From: Zoopage sp. CT-All
Taxonomy: Eukaryota > Zoopagomycota > Zoopagomycetes > Zoopagales > Zoopagaceae
Assembly (NCBI GenBank): GCA_004114245.1
Contig: QZWS01000092.1
Coordinates: 1-27,353, forward strand
Direction of reading: 5' to 3'
Length of the DNA: 27,353 nt
Positions 1 through 8,373 of the stretch are shown one piece after another. The stretch's first letter is position 1, and each line of letters starts with the position of its first letter. Position numbers and translations under genes: made by a program. The notes below the pieces were generated by a model, which searched no databases, was not told where the DNA came from, and saw nothing but the letters and a program-made list of their open reading frames with translations.

Positions 1-3000
1 TGCGTTGGGCAGCCAAGTGGTGAACGTGGTTCCACAACCTGCCGTTCACCTTGGCAAGCCGCGGTGCTGTGTCAGCCTTGCGTCTCCGGCTGTGGTACTG
101 CTTGAACGATCTAATGGCATCAGTCGAGTCCGTGTAAACAGTTACCTCGGCCGTGGCAGGTGCAATGCTAAGAGCCCAAATGAACGGAATTGCCTCGGAA
201 CGATTGGTCGATGGTGACGGGCCCATATACCATCCACCAAAGGCTACCTCACTCTCTCTGTCTCCATCAATCTGTAGAATCAAAGCAAAGCCATGGGCAT
301 CAATGCCATTTTCGTCTGCCTTGCAGGATCCGTCAGTGTAGAATCGGGCACGACGGCACTGCTTGAGGCGCGTCCACCACGCCTCGCCAATCTGTCTGCG
401 CGTATCCCGTAGGATGGTCATGGTAGTCAAAACATCGGCATCATCATTCGCAGGAGGAGCGGGGCTGTGCTCGACTTCCTGCCAGGTCAATCGTGGCGGG
501 TCAGTTGCCTGGGATCGCCTGGGGGCTAAGGGTCTGGGGGTCAAATGTGGGCGGTTGAGCCAGCGGTGATTAGCCGAGGCTTGGCGATGGAAGCGGAGCG
601 GACGGAGCACAGGCAAGGCAATGGGCGGCAATGGGGGTCGGGGTGGCAACTCGGCTACTGGCGGCACGAGGAGAGCATTCCTCGAGGCACTTGCAACGCG
701 CGTTGCCGGCTGGCACGGGTCTACTCGATCTCGCTGCTCCTCTGGGAGCGCATTCCACGCGTCGTGGATGGGTGTTGGGTCTGCCTCTGCAGGGGGTCCC
801 TCCATTGACCATCTACGACGGCGATGCATGGTGCGGCGAACAGGGGCTGGGGGCGACAAGGGTCTCGGGAACAGATCTGCGGTTGGCTGGGCTGCAGAAG
901 CCGGCGCGCGGGCAAAGATGAGGGCACCATGGGTGTCCACCATCGACAATCCACGGGTGGCCATGCGATCGCACAACCACCCAAGCAGCGTATAGCGGGG
1001 CGTTGTGTAGTAACGGGGCGAGGCAAACGGGTCTCCGGCAAGGGCCCACACATCCTGCAAGTGTTGCGTCAACTGCAGCAGTCCAAGCGAGGCAAGGCGC
1101 GGCGTGGCAAGGTGTCGATGCAGCAAGTGCAGGTGCTGTTCGTCCATGGCATGTTGCAGCCGGCGCAGGCAAAACGGGCCCTCCTTCACATGCAGAGCCG
1201 CAGTCGGGAAGGAGCGTGGCAGACCGAGCTTCCGGCGATAGGCTTGCGCAATGCGGGCCTCAATTCTGGCAATGGCCGTAGCCGTGATCGGGGATCCCCA
1301 GGTGCGGTACAGCAGCTGCGACATGAGTACTGCGTTGGCCACGTACGTCGCTAGCTGGTAGTCCATGGCTTTCCGCGGGAAATAGCGCATGAACCGGTCC
1401 ACAGCCTCGGTCATTGCCTCTTCGGCACCCTCGGAACGTCCATCAAGTCTCAAAAAGCTGCCCAGCAGGCGAAAGGCATCACTGCCCCTGCGCACGTCGG
1501 TAATCGGCTGGTTGCCTGCCGCTGCCATCACATATGGGTCACTGCGTTCTGCCTCTGACTGCCTCACATTCACCACTCGCGTGGATTTACTTGCGTTGAT
1601 GCGGATGTGGTGGAGCAGGAAGAACTCGTCCACCACTGCCAGCTGGCTCCGCATTTCCCCCTCAGTCTCTGCAAGGATCGTCAGGTCGTCGGCGACCGTG
1701 ACATGAGCTATCCTTGTTGGGTCCAGACGGATCCGTCCATCCCACTTGCCAGCTCCCCGTGGAGATGTCACCGGGAAGCCGCAGCTTAGATCATCCAGCG
1801 CGCAAAGCAAAGGGTCATAAAAGATATTCCACAGCAGGGGTGACATTGGGTCTCCTTGCGCCACCCCAGAGGGTGTAAAGGTCTCCGTTAGGCCATGGCC
1901 GGTGAGGGCCCGGATGCGGCGCTGCTGGAAATCCTGGCGGATTATACTCACGATGGCCTGCGGCGTGCCAAAGCGAGCCAGACTGGCACACAATCCATCC
2001 AAGGGAACCGAGTCAAAGGCACGAGCCACATCCAACAGTACAGCTTCAAAACGCCGCTTGGTAGTGCGGGCTAGATCAGACAAGTTGCGGAACACGAAAA
2101 TGCCATCAGGCGGGGACAGTCCAGGCGTAAAGCCGTAATTGAGCCCTCGGAGCAGTTGTCTCTCTCCCAGCACACGCTGCATGCGTCGTGTCAGGATGGC
2201 AAAGAACAACTTTTGCGTGGTGTCTAGCAAGGTAATGGGTCGGGTCTTTTGCAGGTCGCCACCCCACATAGGCGTCTTTGGGATCGGGCATCGAGTGCCG
2301 TCCAGCCATCCCACGGGCATTGTTCCCATTTGCAGGGCAAGGCTCATGATGGCGCAGAGCACTCGGAGAGCACGTTTCGGCGCTCGCTTCAGCAACTCGT
2401 TTGGCACCCCAGAAGGGCCCGGGGCTTTGCCATTGGGCAGTGAGCCCAGTGTCTCTCGTAGTTCGGTACGGCTAATGGCGGCGGTCGCTGGGCTCCACCA
2501 TGCGGCTGGCACGTCGGTGGGAGCATATATCTGTTCCCATCGTGAGCCCGGTAGCGGGGTGTCCATTCCTCCGTCTACCGCCCACTCTGTCTGCACCTTG
2601 TGCATCACTCGGAGCACTGTCTCTGGGTCATCGTCCAGTCCCTCCTCGGTGCGCACCATGGTGATCTGGTCGCGACGCCGATTCTTATCAAACACGGCCC
2701 TCAGCACAGTCCCAATATCCTCTCGCCACACATTCTTGCGGCGGGATATGGCTGTATGCATGCGCGTGAACTCCACCTGCGAGTTCAGTTTCTCAAGGCG
2801 ATGGCGCAGCTGGGTTCGGGCATCCCGCAGCTCGGCCAGTGTGCTACAGGCAGCCACACTTTGGGTCTCCGGCGGCAATTTGGCAATGGTCTGCGCATTT
2901 CGCCGCAGCCACTCCTCACAATTCTGGTCCGATGGGCTTGTTTTGACAAACAGCACCATCTTGCAAAGGAACGAGTGCAGCACCGAAGGTACTGCCCTCC

Positions 3001-4399
3001 GGCGCGGTCGCGAGGACCGCACCTGTTGCCACGGAAGCGTCTCTTTGGCTGCCTTCAGCACGGCCTGCGTGAGGCGGCTATTCATACGTGTGAGCAATGT
3101 AGCGTCCGGTGGCCTTCGGAACGGGCGGCGCTGCTTCTCAGGCTCACCCAGCTGCTGCAATATACTATCTCTCTTGATGCGCTTTGCCAGAGCGTCTTTG
3201 TACTCTTCCCACTGCTCCTCCGTTGCACGGTTCAGGCGGAACACGGTGCGAGGTGACAGGAGGCGACCGGGCGTGGATGCTGTCCAGCCCCTCATATCTA
3301 TCTCTATTGAGACGCCGGCGTGGTCGGACCGGACGTCTATTGGCGGCAATTCCACCCCCGCAGAGACCACTCGTGGCTGTAGGTCTCGGGTGCAGAGGTA
3401 ATAGTCAAGGCGCGAGTAGCGCTGCACGGTCTCGGTCCCATTGGTCCTGCCCCGGCAACTAAATGTGGCGACCTGAGCGTCTGGGCATGCCTCGCGCCAG
3501 GGATCAACAAGACGATGTCTTCCATGCAACAGGCGGGTGATGGCAAGCTCAGCCCGGCGAGTGGTCCTTGACCGGCGCTCGCCGTCTGCACCCACGGTCC
3601 AGCGATCAAGCGAGGGGTCTAGCACACCGTTCCAGTCACCGCCCATAACCACTGGGTGACCGCGGTCTCTAGCGTCTGTCAGAATGCGTGCCAAAGTATT
3701 GTCCACCTCTCGCGTGTCATTGTGCGGGTAATGCACTCCCACCAGGACAATGTCTGTGCCTTTGTACTGCAGGGCCACAGCCACCATCCGGCTAGTCACC
3801 GTCTGCGTCCAGCGGACGCGCATAAACAGGCTCGACCGCAACAGAAGGGCCGATGCGGCCAGTCGATCATTGATCATGGTCGCAGCGTAAAGTACATGGT
3901 AGCCATGCTCACCACTGGGCAGGCCCTCCAGCTGGTGCCTGGACATGTTGGTCTCGAATAGGAAGCAAAAGTCTAGATCAAGGTCGGCAATCCAGCGAAG
4001 CATTGCTGCTTGCTTGCCAAGATCAGCCAGGCCACGGGCATTGAACGTCATGCCACGCAGTGTCGCAAAATCAGGTCGTGGGTCAGGGAGCTGGGAAGAT
4101 GCACACAGGGGCTGGAATGGGTCGGGAACAGGGTCAAGGGTCGGGACAGGGTCAGGGGTCGGAACAGGAGCAAGGGTCAGAACAGGGTCAAGGGTCGGAA
4201 CAGGAACAAGGGTCGGAACAGGGGCATGGGTCGGAACAGGAGCAAGGGTCGGAGCAGGGGCATGGGTCGGAGCAGGGGCATGGGTCGGAATAGGAACAAG
4301 GGTTGGAACGGGGGCATGGGTCGGAACAGGAACAAGGGTTGGAACAGGGTCGGGGTCGTTAAGGTCGTAGCGGTCTACCTCTCTGGGCTCAGGATTCAT
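1..4399 (-). CDS. LINE ORF2: endonuclease, reverse transcriptase, RNase H (partial, runs off the window)
   Basis: The frame opens at ATG 4399 and stays open for about 1466 codons to the window edge. A Pro-Thr hexapeptide repeat comes first. The endonuclease follows at about 4060-3300, with the metal-binding GGDWN motif near 3643-3626 and the terminal SDH motif near 3328-3320. The reverse transcriptase spans about 2440-1480. It shows a KAPGPSGVP segment, a RPITLLDTTQK segment, motif A LDVARAFDSV, motif B GVAQGDPMSPLL and motif C VADD near 1696. RNase H begins near 345 with FYTDGSC, SEAIPFIWAL and VYTDSTDAI, supplying the D-E-D catalytic set. The last RNase H residues lie outside the window. 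The product nicks target DNA and copies the element's RNA by target-primed reverse transcription. Confidence 0.92.
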   Translation of the reverse strand, partial: MNPEPREVDRYDLNDPDPVPTLVPVPTHAPVPTLVPIPTHAPAPTHAPAPTLAPVPTHAPVPTLVPVPTLDPVLTLAPVPTPDPVPTLDPVPDPFQPLCASSQLPDPRPDFATLRGMTFNARGLADLGKQAAMLRWIADLDLDFCFLFETNMSRHQLEGLPSGEHGYHVLYAATMINDRLAASALLLRSSLFMRVRWTQTVTSRMVAVALQYKGTDIVLVGVHYPHNDTREVDNTLARILTDARDRGHPVVMGGDWNGVLDPSLDRWTVGADGERRSRTTRRAELAITRLLHGRHRLVDPWREACPDAQVATFSCRGRTNGTETVQRYSRLDYYLCTRDLQPRVVSAGVELPPIDVRSDHAGVSIEIDMRGWTASTPGRLLSPRTVFRLNRATEEQWEEYKDALAKRIKRDSILQQLGEPEKQRRPFRRPPDATLLTRMNSRLTQAVLKAAKETLPWQQVRSSRPRRRAVPSVLHSFLCKMVLFVKTSPSDQNCEEWLRRNAQTIAKLPPETQSVAACSTLAELRDARTQLRHRLEKLNSQVEFTRMHTAISRRKNVWREDIGTVLRAVFDKNRRRDQITMVRTEEGLDDDPETVLRVMHKVQTEWAVDGGMDTPLPGSRWEQIYAPTDVPAAWWSPATAAISRTELRETLGSLPNGKAPGPSGVPNELLKRAPKRALRVLCAIMSLALQMGTMPVGWLDGTRCPIPKTPMWGGDLQKTRPITLLDTTQKLFFAILTRRMQRVLGERQLLRGLNYGFTPGLSPPDGIFVFRNLSDLARTTKRRFEAVLLDVARAFDSVPLDGLCASLARFGTPQAIVSIIRQDFQQRRIRALTGHGLTETFTPSGVAQGDPMSPLLWNIFYDPLLCALDDLSCGFPVTSPRGAGKWDGRIRLDPTRIAHVTVADDLTILAETEGEMRSQLAVVDEFFLLHHIRINASKSTRVVNVRQSEAERSDPYVMAAAGNQPITDVRRGSDAFRLLGSFLRLDGRSEGAEEAMTEAVDRFMRYFPRKAMDYQLATYVANAVLMSQLLYRTWGSPITATAIARIEARIAQAYRRKLGLPRSFPTAALHVKEGPFCLRRLQHAMDEQHLHLLHRHLATPRLASLGLLQLTQHLQDVWALAGDPFASPRYYTTPRYTLLGWLCDRMATRGLSMVDTHGALIFARAPASAAQPTADLFPRPLSPPAPVRRTMHRRRRWSMEGPPAEADPTPIHDAWNALPEEQRDRVDPCQPATRVASASRNALLVPPVAELPPRPPLPPIALPVLRPLRFHRQASANHRWLNRPHLTPRPLAPRRSQATDPPRLTWQEVEHSPAPPANDDADVLTTMTILRDTRRQIGEAWWTRLKQCRRARFYTDGSCKADENGIDAHGFALILQIDGDRESEVAFGGWYMGPSPSTNRSEAIPFIWALSIAPATAEVTVYTDSTDAIRSFKQYHSRRRKADTAPRLAKVNGRLWNHVHHLAAQR
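4122..4345 (-). repeat. In-frame 18-bp minisatellite at the start of LINE ORF2
   Basis: About twelve imperfect 18-bp units of the form ggaacaggaacaagggtc (plus strand) run without a break. On the minus strand each unit encodes a hexapeptide of the type V-P-T-(L/H)-(V/A/D)-P. The array gives a proline-threonine linker of about 75 residues between the ORF2 start and the endonuclease. The unit length is a multiple of three, so copy-number change keeps the frame. Confidence 0.85.
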
Positions 4400-5717
4400 T
4401 GGATAGCAGGGGGGTCGCGCGCGGTTCAATTGGGTCAAGCTGAGTAAGCGGGATCTCGCCCAGATCAAAGTTGGCGATCTCCGCGTCCTCTTCCTGGACT
4501 GCCCTTGGCAGTTCCTGGATCAGACCTTGCTCAAGGTCATATCGCAATCGGTTGTGGTAGGCCGCCTTGACCTCTTCCGGCATCCGCTCCAGGTGAATCG
4601 GTTCAAAGCTGCCACTGATCTCTGCCATGTCCTCCCAGCAGAACTGGCGGAAGACTTGCGACGCCTGCCACTTAGCCTTGGCGTTGCGCATCTTATCGCG
4701 GTTCGCTGTGTACCGGCGGCGGAGGCGGAGGATCTCGGCCTTCTTGCGGGCATCGGACCAAACTGCATGCTCGGGTGAGCTCATGTCGAACGGGGCCCAA
4801 CGCTCTTCAAGCTGGCAATATCCGCCCGTCTTCTCCTCCACCTCCTTGCGGAACTGGTCTTCCATGTCTGCAAATAGTACAAACTCCATGCGCGGGCCAT
4901 GCGTCATGTCAATCGTCATGCTGTACAGCATAGGAGCTGCGTCAATTCCCATAGCCACCAGCCATCTCTTCGTCAAGTAGTCCGGAATGGGCTTGGACAT
5001 CTTGGCAGTCACTTTCACAAGGCGACGGTACGCTGGCGTCATGTAATCAATGTCGGGGCGACGGGATCTGGCGCGGGCGGTGCCCTTGGTCGACTGCCGC
5101 GTCAGCAAGTTCGCCATCGAGGCGAGGACCTGGCTCCGGCGTGCCTCCGGGTCCTGTTCCTCGTTCGCCTTTCGGATCATTTCAGCAATGGACTTGGCAT
5201 GGTTCGGACGGGGGGCGGCATTACTCTGCTGCGCCGGCTTGGCCGCAGCACCGGCATACGTGTCAAGCGCTGGCTGTTCCTCTGGCTCATTCTGGACGGG
5301 GGCTGGCGGCGGTGGCGGCGGAGCCTCTCGGAGCGGCACGCCTTGGCTCTCGGCGATCGTATTGTGGGCGTGGATCAGCTTCTGGCCCAGATGAAGGAGG
5401 CTCTCCGACAGCGTGCGTAGCGTGCTCACCGACAGCGCGTCGAGCAGCTCTTCCACCGCCTCCACCTTCTCATCCTTGCTCATACCATTCACTTCCCTGG
5501 CCAGGGTGCGGATTTTGGCCAGGCAACTATCTTCGGGGGTCTTTTCACATTCGGCTACGCCGTCGGGTGGCACCTCCACGGCGACGGCGGCGGGGACAGG
5601 GTCTGCGGCCCCAGGGTCTGTGCTGGCGGCCGCGGTGCTGGTAGTAGCAATTGCGGTAGCTGCGGCTCGTGGCCTAAGCAGTCGCGGGATGGACGTTGGT
5701 GGCAGGGTGGGTGTCAT
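4389..5717 (-). CDS. LINE ORF1, gag-like protein
   Basis: This is a 442-residue ORF read from the first ATG at 5717; an in-frame GTG lies further upstream at 5765. The N-terminus is rich in Ala, Thr and Pro. A predicted helical stretch of charged and Leu-rich residues follows (about residues 75-115), then a run of prolines, then a basic and acidic C-terminal half. I see no CCHC zinc knuckle, which many Tad-like and I-like ORF1 proteins carry. Its role by position is RNA binding and particle assembly for the element. The stop (TGA at 4391-4389) lies inside the start of ORF2, so the two ORFs overlap by 11 nt. The assignment as ORF1 rests on this position more than on a recognised domain. Confidence 0.8.
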   Translation of the reverse strand: MTPTLPPTSIPRLLRPRAAATAIATTSTAAASTDPGAADPVPAAVAVEVPPDGVAECEKTPEDSCLAKIRTLAREVNGMSKDEKVEAVEELLDALSVSTLRTLSESLLHLGQKLIHAHNTIAESQGVPLREAPPPPPPAPVQNEPEEQPALDTYAGAAAKPAQQSNAAPRPNHAKSIAEMIRKANEEQDPEARRSQVLASMANLLTRQSTKGTARARSRRPDIDYMTPAYRRLVKVTAKMSKPIPDYLTKRWLVAMGIDAAPMLYSMTIDMTHGPRMEFVLFADMEDQFRKEVEEKTGGYCQLEERWAPFDMSSPEHAVWSDARKKAEILRLRRRYTANRDKMRNAKAKWQASQVFRQFCWEDMAEISGSFEPIHLERMPEEVKAAYHNRLRYDLEQGLIQELPRAVQEEDAEIANFDLGEIPLTQLDPIEPRATPLLSNES

Positions 5718-5883
5718 CACGGCGGTTAGTAGGAGTAGTCTAGTCTTTTCTTGTACAATCAACACCAGTTACACCCGCCTTCCTTTACACTCCACTCCGC
5801 TCCGCCTGCCCCCGGGCCTCCGGGCCTGGTGGGCATGATAGATGATGCTTCTCAACAGCAAAGACATAGTGACTAGAGATACA

Positions 5884-6343
5884 GTTGAGGGGATAGTAAG
5901 GAGGAGAGTGGCAGAGAAGGTGGAGGGGGGACCAAGGATCTACAGAACTTAATGTATTATTATGAATAGAAAAGAGACTGCTCTTCAGCCATCTATCTGC
6001 TCCACAATAGTGTGTAGACAGTTGAAAAAAATCTTTACTTTTCTTGTATATTTATATTTGAGATACCCACCATTGTAGAGGTATGCTGCAAGGCCCCAAT
6101 GGGCCAGGGGATCCTTTGGCAATTTATTATATTTTAGGCTAAGTAGGGACAGAAAAGAGACTGCTACTCAACTCCTAGCCAGAAAACCAATGAGCCAACT
6201 TATATGGTATAGGAAGAATCTATGGAGCTAGTAGATTGGTCAAAGAGCAGTCTCTTTTCTTATATTACAAATACATAAAGTTCTGTAGAGCCTTGGTCCC
6301 CCCTCCACCTACTCCACTGCTCTCCTCTTTACTACCCCTCAGA
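5884..6343. mobile_element. Foldback / MITE-like inverted repeat element
   Basis: The left arm (about 5884-6006) and right arm (about 6220-6343) are reverse complements at roughly 80% identity by eye. Shared blocks include a GGTGGAGGGGGGACCAAGG segment, CTACAGAACTT and AAAAGAGACTGCTCTT. The middle (about 210 bp) is AT-rich and non-coding. It holds a further direct copy of AAAAGAGACTGCT near 6153. There is no transposase, so this is either a non-autonomous DNA element or a foldback repeat. No clear target-site duplication could be fixed. It directly abuts the 5' end of the LINE. Confidence 0.7.
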
Positions 6344-6586
6344 ACCTATAGCAAAAACAATCTCCACTCTGTTCCTATGACACTACCCATTATATTTCCT
6401 AAAATTCTCTACTCCAATATATTACCACTCCCAACTCATCATCTACATGCATATGCCACAATGACACTATACAAGCACCCTATCAATGTAGCATGGATCC
6501 CAAAACCTTGGAAAAGTCCATCAAGGTTGTCAAATCCCAAATTCAACATCCAAAACAGAGCAACACTTTAAAAATAGCTGCATAAA
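6344..6586. other. 3' flank of the secreted-protein gene, homologous to 8255-8373
   Basis: This AT-rich non-coding stretch lies downstream of the gene ending at 6587. From about 6470 onward it closely matches the equivalent downstream flank of the tandem copy (8262-8373), including the ATAGCTGCATAAACTATCC block just before the stop codon. The tandem duplication therefore included the 3' untranslated region. No gene or RNA is seen here. Confidence 0.6.
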
Positions 6587-8140
6587 CTATCCAACTACAA
6601 CAGACTTTGCACTTGCATCTGGCTGCTTCTTCTCACCTGCTTTGCGCAGACCGACCCAAGACTTGAGCTTGGACACAAACGCTTTCCAAGGAGACGTGAC
6701 CGGTGCTTCCATTTCTTTCAGTTCTTTCTTCAAACGAGTACGATCCACCCACTTCGGAATATCCTTATCCTTATCAAGGATATATACTAGTTTCGATGAC
6801 ACTTCCGCTCTGCCAAGGGCTGCAAGGCAGTTAAGCGTTGCGTACTTCCATTCCCAGCTTAAAAAATCGTATAGACCAATCCTACTCGACGCGTCTTGTG
6901 ATACTCTTGAACCGGAAAGCGCAGAGATGACGATAGTTTCCACAAAACTCTTTTGACTAGGCCCTACCTTCAGGTGCTTTGAAAAGACTCCGACTAGTTG
7001 ACGATCTGAAACGAGCACTTTATCATGGACAGCATCACTCTGGGGGATCACAGAGTCAATTAACCACTTTTTGACGAGGTTATTCCTGTCGGCGGTCGAA
7101 ATGGGCGGGTCAAAGACGCTGATCAACCCAGTGACAATATCGCTGAGGCCTGGGTGGTGACGGCCTGATTTGCGCATGCTCTCCAAAGGATTGAACCGAT
7201 AGCCGTGATGCAGCAGGAGAAAATCTGATCTTTGCACAGGCCATAAATGCGTATCCTTTAGCGTATTGACGATGCGCGATATAATGTGCTCAAATGTCGC
7301 AACACCACCAGTGACACGCTGGCCCTTGACATAGGGCTTGATGTCATCTGCAACAAGGCGACAGAGGAGAGCGGATGTAGCATGCTGGAGGGGTTCGGCG
7401 ACGGATTCATAGCTGTTTCCATTGAGGTCTTTAATCTCCTTGAGCGCTTCAATGAGCCAGTTATATGCGTCAATGGACCATTCATCGTCTGGCTGAATCT
7501 CGGTCAGCAGTAACTTCCGTTGCCCTAGTACAAAGTCCATATGCCAGTTTGTGTATACGTGATTATCCATAGAGTAGCCCATGGCGAGAGCATGCGCAAG
7601 GTCTTTCAGCGATGGCATTACCCAGTCTGGCAAGAGGATGCTGTGCTGTCCCTGAGTAGTGAGCCATAGATTTTGAAGGCAAAGTGTGCGCTGCTTAGGA
7701 GTATAGGCGGAATTGAAACAGGACGGCAAATGCAGAGGCTCCTTACCGTACTTGCTTGGATCACCCTTAAAGGTGTTGTGTATCTTTCTTATGGCGGCAA
7801 CAACCCTTTCAATTTTTGGATAGAGCAAGCTGCGTGCCAATTTCCGGGTCATCTCCAGACGATCCTGCTTGCCTACATCGGCATACGTAGTCTTACAGGC
7901 TCGTTTCCAGTTGGCAAGATCCCCATTTTGTAGATGCTTGGACACGAGAGACAAAACATCGTTGTTGCCCGGGTGATCAAGAAGGCCTTTTGTTGGCAAA
8001 CAATTGTTAGCGGGGGGTGGGGGGAGAGGACCAACGGGAGCCGCCATCAAGCCAGTGCCAGGAGGCTTCTTTCCTTTGGGTGCTGTGACAGCACTTGCAC
8101 ATAGCAGAGCAACAAGAATGCAGTGTGGAAGAATATTCAT
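6587..8140 (-). CDS. Secreted protein of unknown family with an F-box-like segment (copy 1)
   Basis: This is a 517-residue protein starting at an ATG in an A-rich context. It opens with a clear signal peptide (a basic-light N-terminus, a hydrophobic core ILVALLCASAV, likely cleavage after TA), followed by a lysine patch and a proline run. Residues about 52-90 read like an F-box core (LLDHPGNNDVLSLVSKHLQ then WKRACKTTY). F-boxes normally act inside cells, so F-box with a signal peptide is unusual and the match is tentative. The rest is mostly helical by composition and not recognised. It includes a strongly conserved block LVADDIKPYVKGQRVTGG and another VTGLISVFDPPISTADR, both shared with the neighbouring copy at 9855-8374. 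The C-terminus is lysine-rich. No intron is needed. The two copies lie head to tail 233 bp apart. Possible roles include a secreted effector, but no function can be assigned. Confidence 0.85.
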   Translation of the reverse strand: MNILPHCILVALLCASAVTAPKGKKPPGTGLMAAPVGPLPPPPANNCLPTKGLLDHPGNNDVLSLVSKHLQNGDLANWKRACKTTYADVGKQDRLEMTRKLARSLLYPKIERVVAAIRKIHNTFKGDPSKYGKEPLHLPSCFNSAYTPKQRTLCLQNLWLTTQGQHSILLPDWVMPSLKDLAHALAMGYSMDNHVYTNWHMDFVLGQRKLLLTEIQPDDEWSIDAYNWLIEALKEIKDLNGNSYESVAEPLQHATSALLCRLVADDIKPYVKGQRVTGGVATFEHIISRIVNTLKDTHLWPVQRSDFLLLHHGYRFNPLESMRKSGRHHPGLSDIVTGLISVFDPPISTADRNNLVKKWLIDSVIPQSDAVHDKVLVSDRQLVGVFSKHLKVGPSQKSFVETIVISALSGSRVSQDASSRIGLYDFLSWEWKYATLNCLAALGRAEVSSKLVYILDKDKDIPKWVDRTRLKKELKEMEAPVTSPWKAFVSKLKSWVGLRKAGEKKQPDASAKSVVVG

Positions 8141-8373
8141 TTGGTGGTCGTGAGTGTCGATGCGAGATGGGCTGTGATGCTGTCTAGAAGGTGGAGGCGA
8201 GGCAGGAAAAAGCCATGCAATAGAGACACTAGAGTGTATAGACAGGAAGGGGAACTATTGAAATGATTCTGCACAAGCACCCTGTTGGTGTAGCCTGGAA
8301 GGATTCATCAAGGCTACCAAATCCCCAAATTCAACATCCAAAACGGAGTAACCCTTTAAAATAGCTGCATAAA
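8141..8373. other. Intergenic region between the tandem secreted-protein genes
   Basis: This holds the upstream region of copy 1 and the downstream flank of copy 2. Just upstream of the copy 1 ATG the GTCGTGAGTGTCG block recurs upstream of copy 2 (near 9867), so the proximal promoter or 5' leader was duplicated too. From about 8262 the sequence matches the flank at 6470-6586. No gene is seen. Confidence 0.55.

Larger units (their letters stand above)
1..5870 (-). mobile_element. Non-LTR retrotransposon (LINE), APE-RT-RNase H type, 3' end beyond window
   Basis: Two overlapping reading frames on the minus strand give a classic two-ORF LINE. ORF1 is a 442-residue gag-like protein. ORF2 has an apurinic-endonuclease-like domain, then reverse transcriptase, then RNase H. 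The presence of RNase H and an APE endonuclease places it in the broad I/Tad-like group. The wording of the RT segment resembles LINEs known from early-diverging fungi, which is an inference from memory. ORF2 has no stop from its ATG to the window edge, so the copy appears coding-intact as far as it can be read. The right (5') boundary is estimated. It lies between the GC-rich untranslated leader near 5830 and the foldback element starting near 5884. The 3' end, tail and target-site duplication are not visible. Confidence 0.9.

Noticed and set aside
2139-3401. Long open frame of 420 codons on the plus strand
   Set aside because: It lies antisense to the LINE endonuclease and reverse transcriptase, whose motifs are clear on the minus strand; the plus-strand product is Ser/Arg-rich with no recognisable domain.
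3945-4370. Gly-Thr repeat proteins on the plus strand
   Set aside because: They are shadows of the 18-bp repeat, which is open in several frames on both strands; the minus frame belongs to LINE ORF2.
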